DNA of 64,000 nt from NCBI GenBank assembly GCA_013397695.1, contig VYZI01000319.1, positions 502,710-566,709 on the forward strand, written 5' to 3'. Position 1 is the first letter of the stretch; each line of letters opens with the position of its first letter. The notes beneath the pieces were generated by a model that was not told the DNA's origin, searched no databases, and saw nothing but the letters and a program-made list of their open reading frames with translations. Positions 36,201 to 48,800 of the stretch are shown one piece after another. This stretch comes from Centropus unirufus. Lineage: Eukaryota; Chordata; Aves; Cuculiformes; Centropidae. Both the position numbers and the translations under genes were made by a program.

Positions 36201-39200
36201 ACCTATGTAGTGTTTGGAGCAGTTTAAATTTTATTCTTTTGTCTGGTAGACAAACCTGCCATATTAGCAGCTAGATGGCTAAGAAAGGTGACGCTAAATC
36301 TATGTATTGCAAAAGGAGACTCAAATTGTCTTGTCTTTAATTCCTACTGTTTTGCCTGTATATGGCTTATTTAAATATTCTTCATTTGGAAAGTGGGGAA
36401 AGCAGAATTACTTAATACAGCTCACCCTCACCAATGAAGTTGGCAACCAAAGAATTTGCATGCTATAATGAGGTGCTTGTGTACAGTAGGCTTTAAAAGG
36501 AGAACACGGAATTAATTGTAATGGAAAAAAGGTATGGTGGGAACAGATAATATAGTAAGGGTGCCGTTAGTAAAGACTGCAGAATGTTTTCCCCCTGAGG
36601 ACACTACATTTTCTTAAAAAAATTTTAAACCTGCTTTTTTTTGTAATCTTATTCAGACACAGAAGAGAGTTCTTTGCTGCTTGTAATGTGATTAAATACT
36701 AATCTGAGTAGCATTATACTTTATTATAACACATAAAACTACCATATAGGTCCTAGAAGCGGGTTAAATGCCTATTGACTTAATGAATTGCATCAAATAC
36801 CAAAAAAGGGGGTTAAACTTTGAATTTCCTTCAGGAAAAAAAAATGCAGAATTCAGATTTGATATGATTCTATGATATTGAAGTGTTATAAAGAGAGGAA
36901 GCAAGCAAGTTCCAGAGGAAGATTACGCCAGCAGTGGTAACTCTTTCCAAGTTTAAGCTGGTTGCAGTAATGACCTGGAGTGCGTCCCAACTGCTATTCA
37001 TGATAAATCTAAACAATTAATTTGTGATAATAGGATGAAATGAAGAACGATATCATATTCTCTGGGAGGATCTTTGCAGAGCTTGGGTGCAAGCCCAATG
37101 GATTTAAGTCTTCATTATGTGCATTTTGCAGAGTGTTGAGTGCTGAATGGGCTTTCTGAGGATGGATATTCTCCAGGACAGGTTGAACCAGGCTGCCTGA
37201 AAGAATTCTGTGTACTTACGTTATTCCCTCCTTGTGGCTCGAGTTGGAGTAGCACAGAGGGAGGTGTTTGTGGCTTGTCAATATTTCTAGTTCGAGTGGT
37301 AAACAGAAGTACCCTTGGACATCCTGCCCTGGCTGTGTTCACCAGGTCACTTTTGTTTTTTCTCTTCACTGGTCCATAAGTTCCTCAGACCGGCCTTGCA
37401 AGGTTAAAAGAAAAAGTCAGACTTGCAGAGGAGATAAGAGTTGGAAACACTGGTAATGTCTGGAGTGGGAGAAGTTTATGGCAATGATTTTGAGGGTAGA
37501 GGAAATAAAAATTTTGAAGCCTCATGTTAATGATGCAGAATTCCCTAGAAATTGGCACAGTCTTTCTTGTTTAGGGAAATAAATATGATTTATGCTGATA
37601 TTTAAGTTTCAAAGCCTATTGCATGTTAGAGAGAATGCAAATGTTACACTTCTTGCTGTTACTAAATTAATAAGAAGGAATGAACATAAAAACAATTAAC
37701 ATCCTCACGTCTCCAGTCTAAATTCAGCTTTCTAGAGGAACTGCTTTGCATAAAAAAATATGAATCAAAGCTTCTTCCTGTGCACAGAAGAAACTGTCAC
37801 TTAAATCAAAAGACCTAATGCTGAACATACTGCTACAGAGGTTTTGGCTCTCTTTGAGGATAATGTAACAAACTATGAGCAACTGCAAATACATTTAGGA
37901 CTTAAGTGAAAGAAAATAAAATTCTTACTTGCCTACTTGTAAAAAAAAACAACAAACAAAAACCCCCAAAAAACCTGCAAAAAACAACAAAAAATCCACC
38001 AAAAAAGACCCCCCTACCCGCCTCCAAAACTGTAACCACAGAAGAAATCCAAAACAAGAAACCCTGCTTTACCTTGAATGTGTTTTTCATAATACCTTGG
38101 GAATACTGGATATCTTCTGCAATCTGCTTTCTCATGGTGTAAATAGATGTGTAAGAAAGCTGCCAATTAATTTTCCTTCTCAGGGCTACAGTCTCTTTCC
38201 GAACTTGTGGTCACACCCAGCTAGTCTGAGTTAAATTTACAAGGACAAAGAATTGAAACTATTTACTTCCTCCCTAGAGACTTCCTGTACAGTGAGGTTG
38301 ATTTTGCTTAATCAAAATCAGACCTCATGAATTTAAGCAGATATTGTGATTCCAGTAGTGGATTCTAGAAGTCCAGAAGGAAAGCATGAAGCGCTAGCCT
38401 GTGTTCAGTCTGTTTTTGGGCCATAAGATGCAAAATATGAGTTCAGGAAAAGGGGGTTGGGGTGTGAGCAGTTTGTAAAGGTCAAGTTTGTAAATAAGTT
38501 AATTTAATTCTATTTATAGGTGTACTTTTCTAAGCTAGTTTCTTTAAGAAAGGAATGTGTTGAGGAAGCTGTACCAACTGCAAGCAAAATCACTTGTCAT
38601 TTGAAGAAGTAGAGGAGCATTTCCCTGCAGGTAAAGTGGAGATAGAGCAGAGTCAAGTTCTGTCTCCAAGGAAAATCCCTCTCCACTCAACAGATTATCC
38701 TAGAACTCTGGTAAAAAATGAACTGTACATCTTCTTCCGTTAAGTAGCTGAGTGGGACTGATAGTATTTGTACTGTGAAAGGAAAGACATTACTGAACCT
38801 GTGGAAATAACTTGTTCAGTATGATGTTCTGTGGTCCTAGGCAATGATCTTGTCATATGGGAGAGAACGTAAAGTCGCACATAATAAAGCAAGACAGCTT
38901 AAGGCTGAGGTAAAGACATGGCACTATCTAACAGTTGCTTTCTGTAGCTATCAGTGTAAAAATTGTTAGTATATGTAAAATACTTCAAAATTAGAAAGGG
39001 ATTTTGCAATAACATGTTAATTGACTAGCTAATAGAATTTCCTACTTAATGTCCAGCTGTAGTTTAACTTGAGTTTTTCAAGGAAGCAGTGAAATGTTTC
39101 AGCCTTGCAAGCCACATAAAGTTGTTTTTCCAATGAAATGGTGTTTGCTTTTTTCCCCACTTGTAATGGATTTGATGCGTATATTTGTTGCACGAACAGC

Positions 39201-39709
39201 TGTAGGAAGAGCTAGCAAACTCAGACAGACTTGGTTCTTAGTAGCTATTGGGGTGAGATGTATAATATTTAACGAGCTATTGGAGAGCCTTCAGTGTGTT
39301 GCAGTGCATGTTTGCAGCTTGATGTGCTTTGAACTTGTGTGCAGGGATTGTCTGTATGTGATGATGAAATGGTGAAAATGTCTAATTTATAAGGGTACTT
39401 AAGTAAGGCTGCTTCATAATGCACAGTAAGGAACTGTTCAAGGTAATCTTTAGGCATCATGATTGTCAGTATCCATCATCTCATGCCTTATTTACATGCT
39501 TTTACTGCACCTTCCCCTCCCGAAATAATGGATAACCTTGGTGTCCAATGGAGTGCCATTGGTTTAACATTTGTCATGCATGTGATTCATACTGGTGGGT
39601 CTCACGTGGTGCTGGCTTTTGCAGAAGCATTTGGTGGTTTTGTGGTGTGGAACATGTTGTTTTATAGTTCCTGAACAGTGGCCAACAGATTTGTTTTAAC
39701 TTTAACCAG
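24253..39709. other. Non-coding stretch
   Basis: This is about 15 kb of AT-rich DNA. It holds a short TA repeat (24584-24595), exon-like segments at 29416-29558, 33116-33169 (plus) and 37220-37332 (minus), and the A/C-rich block near 37.95 kb. No recognisable protein, RNA gene or interspersed repeat was found. Confidence 0.4.
37941..38030. repeat. A/C-rich low-complexity block
   Basis: Over about 90 bases the plus strand is almost only A and C (aaaaaacaacaa- and ccccc-type runs), and the minus strand is T/G-rich. Overlapping open frames here, rich in Lys, Pro, Thr and Asn on one strand and in Phe and Gly on the other, are products of the skewed composition and not genes. Confidence 0.9.
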
Positions 39710-39899
39710 GGCCTGATTCAAACCAATTGCCCCAGAGAACAAATCCTGGCACCTTGTGTCAGTGCTGTTTCTGTGAGAGACATCAAGAGCAGATCCAAGC
39801 TCTTCTGCACCTTCAGAGTTATTAGGATTGCTTTCTTGTGCAGTGCAGCTATTGCTGTAGATGCATTCCTGTTCCTTGTGCCTGCTGAATGGAAGAAAG
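39710..39899 (+). CDS. Candidate exon, strand ambiguous
   Basis: On the plus strand an acceptor (ttttaactttaaccag) ends at 39709 and a good donor (AAAG/gtgagg) begins at 39900. The 190 bases between are open in one frame: 63 codons plus one base, including SVRDIKSRSKLFCTF and a hydrophobic stretch AFLCSAAIAVDAFLFLV. The minus strand of the same DNA has an even better acceptor (ctttcttccattcag) just before 39884. From there it is open to a TAA at 39664, giving a polar Asn/Ser/Glu-rich peptide, but it lacks a convincing donor. At most one of the two readings can be coding. I do not recognise either peptide. Confidence 0.15.
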
Positions 39900-42800
39900 G
39901 TGAGGGCTAACTGCTTACCTTTGATTAGAGGAAACGCTTTCAAGAGAAGCACTCAAAATGTGATTCACCTCCAGCTTGTTTGCCTCTCCTAATTTTGAGT
40001 GCTCTTCATTAACTTAATGTTGTGTGCTGTTTTTCCTGTGTACACCTCTAGGGAAAATTTAACTTAACTAAGAGAAAGACATTAATACAAATTAATTGCT
40101 CTATTTTTTTTTTCCTAAATGACATGCTGTCTGCCAATTGCACAGGTCTGTTAAATGTTTAAAATTCTAATTGTCGATTTTTATTTTTTTTCCAGTGGAA
40201 GTGCTTTTCAGACTGTTCTCAAATACTGAGCCCCTGCATTCTTCAAAGTAGCTTATATGGTGGTGCCTTTAACTTGTAATCAACTGATTGTTTTTTCTTG
40301 TTCTTCACTCCACCTCTAGCAGTGTAGCACTTGCAAATTTGGCAGTGTTTTGGGGGACTGCACACGAATATTAGTTCCGTGTGGTCAATAGTCTCTAGCT
40401 GTGTTAAGTAACTCTTAGTAGTGCCAGCTTTCACAGCATTGCTGGGCATGCTTCTTGCTCTCTTCTACTTGCCTACTCTCCCTAGCTCAGGTGATGTGCA
40501 ATGTAAGAATTTGCTTGGAAGATATTAACCAAACTCCAGACTTCATCAAGAAATCCATATTCCAGAAATAAACCAGCTGTAGTCTTATTATGTCTCTGTC
40601 TCATGATGTACTACTGAAGATATGTGTTGTTCTGATAGTTACATCTTTGTTCCCAGTGATGTCACAAGAAATCGATGTCCCAATTAATTTTTTTTCTGGC
40701 TTTCTGGGGAATATGAGCTAGGGAAATTGATGCTAACGTACTACAAAACTCTTCAGAGACTTTTAAAATGTCTGAATGCTTACTGCTTTTTCTACTTCAT
40801 CGGACTGATCCATAGAGATTATGATTCTAAGTGTAAAATGCAAGATATGAGTGAAGCTATAAGCCAGACTGCTGCTGTCATTGTGTGCCCCTTGATTGCA
40901 AGAGCAAGGCGAGTGTAATGTTTACCTGAGTTTACTTGAAGCTAAATCTTCACTTAGAGCAAGGAAAATTGAATATGATTAATACTTTCACTGCACTATG
41001 GTGACTGAGTCAGAGTTTAATGGAAGAAAGTTTCTCCTGGAGCTACCAGTGTACGTTATCCTCAGATGCTGGTGATGCATATAAGCCTCCTAAGGGAGGC
41101 TGGAAAGAGCTTGTCAGATGTGGAAGAGTCTTCCTGAAAGGCCCTGTAGGTATTCCCTATTTTAGCTCTGGATACCTTTTTCCATTTTTGAGCCATCAAT
41201 CTCCTAGAAAGCTAAAGACCTTTTCTGATTCATACATTAAAATGAACACTAACAGTGCCAGCATTTCTTGCTGATTTGCTATCACAATACCTCTGTCCTA
41301 CCAGTCTGAAGAAAGCCTGAAGTTTGAGCAACAGTGTGTCTAGTTCCCAAAGTCTCTTGCTTTTGCAAGTCATTCTCAACCAGTGTTGTAGGTTGAGGTA
41401 AAATTAGGGTTGCTATAAGTGACTTAATTTCTCTGAAAGCTAACTGCATGTCTTTGAGACAATGTTTTTCCTAAAGTTATAACTTGGGGCATTGTATTCA
41501 AAGAAGCCAATTCTTCTATTTAATCAAGGCCATCCTCAAGCTGGTGGAAAAGGAGCTGCACATGCGAGGAGGGGCAAATTGGGCTGGTGACCCTAAACCG
41601 ACTAACAGAGGAATCCATCCCCTATACATCGTATTTGGTATAAATTTGAGAGATCATGAGGGTCTCGCTTTCTTCTGCAATGGCTGAGATCCAGTGAGGA
41701 CCTCATCTGTTTGATCCTGATTCCAGGTCCATGTGTATTTGGAGTCCAGCTCCCTCCCAGCTGTGGACCCATTCTCTCCTGTCTGCCCTGCAGTATTTGT
41801 GGTGACATAGTCATCGAGGGGTGAGGTGAGAGCGTGATCTTATGTGTGTGTTTGCTATTACTTTCCAATTATTTTCATGGTTATCATTATCATTTTATTA
41901 AAACCGTAGTTCTAGTTTCCAACCTATGAGGGGGTTTTTTTTCCCTTTCCCTGTGGGGTGTTGGGGGAAGGGATTTTGGAGGCACTCGACACAATTTTAG
42001 CTGCTGAGTTTGGCTGGGTGGGGCTAAAATGTGACAACCAGGCAAGAGAATATCACGTTACAATAACTGATATCATGATGGTAGTCCTTGAGGATTCATG
42101 GTGCAAAAGAAGGACGTCACTTCTGTTCCTCGTTGTGTTAAACTGATGGCTCAATCTGAGATACCTGGGGAGAAAAGCAAAACGTTTCTCTACCGAAGAT
42201 ACAGAGCAGGAAGATAGCCAAGTATTTTATTTGGTCATGAAGAAGCTGAGCAGTGGTCACCCTGGTGTACTCTGGTATCTCAGACTCAAAGTAAATGATT
42301 TTGGTATTTTGATGATTCCTTGTCAAAGTGAAACAACTTTTTTTCTCAAGAGCCTCAACAAAAGTTTTGACTCGTATTTATTTTCTTTTTAGACCCAACT
42401 GAAGCTGTTGAGCAACTGAAGCACTTAGTGCTTATGTTGGAACTGCTCAGTCGCTTGAAGTAGATGGCCTGTGGGATCAGGATTGAAAAGGAGGGAGTGA
42501 TGTGTATTTCTCCCAAGATGTGGGCAGGAAGAGTGGGATGCAACATTTTCTGCAGAGCAGCAGTCATTTCTTGGGGGGACAGGTGTGAAATACTGACAGC
42601 TGTCGGAATGCCTGCTTGTTCCCCTAGTGATTATTTGAGAATCAAATTTTTAATATCCATAATTATATGTGACTCTGGGACTGGCCTGTAATCTTCTCTG
42701 AAGTATAGGGGCTTTATTATTACTATTATTGTTTTCTATTAATGATTTGTGTTCTCTTTGTAGTGTAGATTTTCTTGACTTTTAATGGTAGGTGGTTTAG

Positions 42801-45800
42801 GTTCTTGTGCACTTACTGGCCTGCAACTGTTCTGGTAGTTAAAAAAACCAGTGAGGGAAAGTCCTTTCTACTCAGTTTGTCTTCTCTCTGGCTTCTGGAG
42901 TGCTGCAGAAGAGAAGTAAGAAAATATTCTTGCTATTATAGTTTTAAACATTGAACAGCTGCCTTTTAAATTATTACTATTTATTTATTATTATAAATGC
43001 ATTCTGGCAGGACTTGCAAGTGAGACAGAATTCATGGGATTCATCCTAGTCCCCCAGGGACACTTGTCTGCATCACAGATACATTGCATATTGTGACAGC
43101 ATTGGCAACCTGTCCTCTGCAGAGGCTCAGTGCTGGAACCGAAGGGTAATCATAGATCAGGAGAAGGGAATATTGGCAACGCTTTCTCATGGTTATGCAG
43201 CACCTGCCTTTACTGTGCCTTGATCTGTCCCAGCGTTTTAGTCACAACAGCAGCGTAGGAACCAAAATCACAATCTGCTTGGCATGAAGGGGAGAAGAAT
43301 TGCATAATTATTGCACTGTGCCATAAATTCAGCTCCAAAAAAACCATAAATTAACTCCAGAGTTACTGTGCAGTGTAAATGCCCTGATGAAGGCACTGTA
43401 GGGATAGCTTAAAAAAAGAGTAAAACAAATATTCTTATCGGGTTTAGAAATGGTGCCTAGAAATCCTCTTCATCCTTATCTTAATATGTCAACATGCTAA
43501 TGAAGTAGCCTTGTAGAGGACAGTGTAGGTATCTGTTACAAGTTGTGGCTTCTCTGAAAGAGAGGTTGTCTTTGCAGTAAAAAGTCACTTGAATTGTGTT
43601 TTGCAATCAGAGCTACCTTTCAGGAGAAATTCTGATTTTGGAAGTCAGCAAAATGACAGGTTGAGGGGTGAAGAACTGCTACAATCGGTATCCCGGGATT
43701 TCAAAGCAGGTTCTATCCAGATTCATGAAGTCTTTTGGAAGAGAAGTCTCAAACTTCTCAAACTTGGAGGGTTTTTTATGTCATTGGAAATACTAAGCCT
43801 GTTTTTCCTTTTCAGAGAATCTTGCTAAAGGCTGTCTTCACTCTGGTTCGCAACTTCATTCAATCACATTCTGTTTTTCCCCTTTTAAAGGTTTGGTTTC
43901 ACTGCAGTATAACTTTCAGCGTCTGTAAGAACTCTCTGTGGATCGCTGAACAATAGCGGGGGGGAACAAAACCACTGCCAGCTCCGTACGATCTTCAGCC
44001 TGTTCTTTAAAAATCTTCTGGGCCTTAATGTGTTCATCTAACTTTGAGGTCCTGATTGATCAGTGCTGGGAATAGCATCAAGTTCCAGCTGGTTGTGATG
44101 TGCCAGGTCACGATTAAACTGTCTCATTTGGGAAGGGGGAAGGAAAAGGAGATGAATAAATCCATATTTTTGCAGTTCCTTAAAAAGTCAGGAATCCTGT
44201 AACTCTACAGGTGTGGAATAATTCTGGCTGCTTATTCCTTAGTGCCTCAGAGCGTTTCTAAACTGAAGTCAGTGAGCAATGGCCTTATGGGATCAGGCTG
44301 TTTTTAAAGAAGTTGGGGTATGATGTTGCCTGTGTTTTTTGTGTGTGAAAACCATAAGTGGTCAAAGTTGGGTTAGCAAAATTGTGTACTCTTGTCCCAA
44401 CAGTGCCCTTGGAAACTGTGCACTAATATTGCAAATAAAAGGTTTTATATGTAATTTAAAATGCTTTCTTTTTGCTTTCTGTTTAGTGTTACTAGGTGAG
44501 GGATCACTTAGCTGGAAGAAAGACCTGACCTACATTTATCCTTCTCAAGTAGATATACTGCATACGGGTCTTGAATATGTTGCCTCAAAAATGTTCCTTC
44601 AAACAAATGACTTTTTCTACGATACTGAAATTTAGAGTGTACTAGATATGTAAAATGCAGGTGCTGTGCAGTGAAACTTAAGCTCAGTGTAAAATAATGC
44701 AGTTGTTTGAATTTGTCCAAAAACATAAAACTTCTAAAGATGGAACTGCAGATCAGAATTTGAATGTACGGCGATGTTTTGCTCTGGAGGTATGGTGTTG
44801 GTGACTAAATTGGCAAACAAAAAGAGAGCAAATTTTTAGGTTTCTAAAATCCACTTACTTATGAAGATGGTCATCTCTTGTGTCGAGTAATAGAAAATAG
44901 GAAAAGCTATTATAAAGAAAGCTAAGGAAAGTTCCTTTATACTGATAGGCTTACTTCTGAAGTTAATTAAAAAAAAAGTCTACCCTTTCTGTCAGTCCCA
45001 AAGTGCTGTTTTGAAAGGTGCTGATTAATTGCTAATCTCAACAGTGGATGTTCTGCTCTCACAACTTTTTCTCCTTTTTTCTTTGATCTGACTGGCTACC
45101 AGCTTATCAACCATAATGTTACAATTAATTGCCACCTCTGTTTCTCTGTCTTTTTTCCCCACTCTGGTCTAAAGAGTCATGAAAACAAATCTCTTCTGAA
45201 CCTTCAAAATAATTAAGTCTTTTTACTTTAATGGCAGACCTTGAGAAAGCAACTTAGATGAGCTTATGCTGATGCTTAAATTCTTCTCCATCCGTTGCAG
45301 CAGAATAGGATGAGGCTTCACATAAGCAACCAGAAAAACACATCATGTTGCCCCATTTCAATCAAAACTCCTACAGGAGAAGCTATTAACAGTAAGCATA
45401 TAAGCATTAAACCCCCCCAATTTTGGTTTTCAAGAGAAAAGAATGTCATTCAAAATCTGAACTTATTGACATTTATATTCTTTTCTTATTTCTTATCTAT
45501 GACTGATATGAGGACTGAATGCATGTTTAGCATGTTATGCGTATGGCATGTGTTTAGACATATATAGTACTGTGACAGTAAGTTGTTTTTTTTTGCTCCT
45601 TCTTGTGAGAAAATTTCCCAGAAGATTCAATGTGCTATGTTTGTAATCACTCTTGGGCGTAGTGTGAGGTGTTTCTTAATTTCTTAACTTGAACCAATAG
45701 GAAGATAGAGCTGCATTTAAATTTTACAATCTCTGGAGCATTCATGGTAATATGTGAAACATGCCAGTAAATAAACAGTTAATGTACAGGTGTTTTAGAA

Positions 45801-48800
45801 GAGGCCCCATTGCATTGTTCTCTTTGGCAAGGTTATCCCCACTCCAATTCATCTATCTGTAAACAACACTCAAATATGAAAGAACCGATTTATTTTAACA
45901 CACTGAACTGCTGTTCCTGACCTATATTACTCTGGACCATCTGTTGCCCTCAATTTCTAGGTTTTGAAGTAGTCCAAAGTCCACAATATTTAGCTACATC
46001 TGGTATTGACTTTGTCTAAAATTCCTTTGCTCATTTTTGCTTGACTGATGACTTCAGATTTTGACTCTTAAATAGAGGTCAGTCTTTGATTGTCTAAATG
46101 TCCATTTCCCTTGTGAATTCAGAGATGGGAAGTATCTCTGCATTTTGGACCATTCCTCATAGTCATTCAGCTGTGGCTCCATTTGTGGGATCCTTCTGCT
46201 GTCTTTGGAACAGTCACCACCTGTTTACTCTTACTAGTGGGCTCTTTATGTTTTCAGGAGTCTCCTTATCTGGTCTCTTAAATACTTTGAAAAAACATAC
46301 TGGGTGATATTTACTGAGGTCTCAAAAAATGTGGAGATATTTTACAAAAATCATGTTTTTTATCCTTCTTATATAAAAGCATGTTTTCACATTCATTCAT
46401 AAATGTGTGGCTTATAAGAGTAGTAATGCAACGTGTGCCTCCTTAAATGAATGGATTAAGTGATGGATTGCTGTTTAGTTACTAAATTTCAATAAAGTTC
46501 CTACACTGATTAGGAAGATTTGGGTCCTGGGAAGTTTCTTGTTTCTCCTTTTTCTATATGGATGATTATTTTGATTACATGTATGATAATCAAGATAAAA
46601 CACTGAAAGCAGCAGGATTTGTAATCCCTTTTGTTAGGTCATTTAGTTTTCAAACCACTGTTACTCTTGGTGCCCTATGTCTCTGCACTTTGCTGGTCCA
46701 GCTCTCCCCTGCATTTCCTGCCATCTCAAGCTCCCCTTTCCTCCCCAGTTCATATGCCTAGGTCTTGCCCGCCAAATCTCCTTTGCATACACTCATTTCC
46801 CATTGCCGTTTCCTGCCTGTGCTGTGTATTATATTGAGGTTTGGCCTGTTGGGGTTAGAGGAGTTTGACTTGGTGCCAGGGAAGCCAGGAGAGGCGATAT
46901 TCTCTCTGGCTGCTGACAGCTCAGTCTGGCCAAAACAGCTGCAGGGAAATTTGGTTCTTGATAGGAGTGACCCTTTTTTTTCCCTCCTTTTTGTTTCTTT
47001 TTTTTTCATTGGCAAATTTGACATCTTTGAAAAAGAACAAACATCTCATCAAAGTTTAAAGAAGATGTGAAGTTCATGCAATGCTCGGATTATAACAGCT
47101 TAGCAAAACCAGACAGTGGCCCGTTTACCCCAGTCTTTGATTAGGAATATTAATTTGAAAAGGACAAAGAAAGCAACGAGCTCCAGTATATAAGTTAATA
47201 TCTAAGGTAGTGTTCTGGGCTACCTTCAAAGGCAACGGAGGAAAATAGGCACTGTGGGCATGACTCACTTAAAGCTGATGTCTAAAATGATCAGAGGTGT
47301 CCTGAGTTCTCAAAGGTAGGCATCTCAAGTTTGGGCTGTGTGTTCTCACTTAGAATCCCTTCAGGAATATGGAGCAGTTACTCTGGAGCAATAATCAGTA
47401 GTAATTTTGTTTTTGAGTAACAGACTTTCTGATCTTTAATTACTGCTGGTTTTTAAGCATCGACATTTGTAATAAAATAAATCAGAGGGGATGACAAGGT
47501 ACAACGGATTCTCTTCCATTAATGTTTTTGATGTATTTTCTCTGCTCTCTGTGACAGGAAATGTGAAGTTTTTTTGAGTGATTGAGTGTTTGTGGTTTCT
47601 TAATGGTTGGCTAATTTGGCCTTATACATAATATAAACATTTTTGGCTGCAAGTGATGTGGACTTGGTCTCTATTTATTTGTATTTATTCAGAAAATTGT
47701 AACTGCTAATTACTGATTGTGTCACATTGACAGCAAAGCCATCTAATTTTGTTCTCCCCCTTTGGAAGGGGGAAGGAGTGAGCCAGAGGAGGAGAGTTTA
47801 GAGGTTTTAGCATAGCTTATTGTATACACAGATGAGAAGCTTTGCTGTGTCCTGTAGCTTGGGTATTGTCGCCAAGAGTTCTGGTGGCTTGACCCGCTCT
47901 TCAGTCTGTTGCCCCTTGTCTTTCTGCTCAAGCTTGTGCCTGTCTGATGCTAATTAGAGAGCTGTTTCCAGCCCCATCGTCCTGAAAGCAGGATCTTGTC
48001 CAAAGCCCGCATTGGTGGTCCCACACGGGGTGATACAACACATTTTCCCAGTTTGCCCTCCCTGCCTGCACTCGGAGTGTTTACCATCCGAGGTGCATTG
48101 TGTAGTCATTAAGCGATGAGGTTATGATTCCAAGTGCTCAAACACTGGACTGTTGGCATGCTATCCGACTAGCTAGATCACACATTCATAAAGGAGTAGT
48201 CTAATTCTATTTGATTTCTGGTAAATGTAGCTGTTGATTCAAAACATTAAGAGTGTTAGATAAAAGACTATTGTACTGTGGATTCAAATAGTGCAAGACT
48301 TGCTGTCTGCTGGGCTGCCTTTGCGTTCCTCCTACAAGTCGCACAGAGGAAGTAATGGGCATTTGGTATCAGGGCTTTACAGAATAATTTGGGTATTTTG
48401 CAGGAGCTGGATGAATAGAGCCAAAACCAATGTATAAATTAATAAAATAATTCCAGAAGACTTATACTCAAAATAAGCTCAAACGGACTGTATATGCATA
48501 TTTACAAGTGTGTGAAGTTTACTCAGTCAAAGAAATACAGCCTGCAAAAACTTGAAAAATGTTCCAAGTTTTACTTCTAGAAATTGTTGCTAGTAAGTTC
48601 TCATTACTACTATTTTCTTTTTTTGAGAGAAGTTTGTAATCAAAGAGTACTGTGCACAGACCTTTTTTAATTGGGAGCTCTGGGCCTTATTATTTGGGAC
48701 TGATTAGTCAATGCTAAAAAATCAGGCAGCTAACATATAAAACTTAGTTTCTTGCTGAATATTTTTAAAAATATTTTTAAAATATTTTAAAAAATTGCAA

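Noticed and set aside
36858..36875. gattctatgat motif as a CR1 terminal repeat
   Set aside because: It is a single short word with no CR1 sequence before it.
37902..38234. Several overlapping frames of 77-101 codons on both strands
   Set aside because: They cover the A/C-rich low-complexity block and their composition is explained by it.
39885..39918. Minus-strand donor and acceptor enclosing a 34-base intron
   Set aside because: It is too short for a vertebrate intron.
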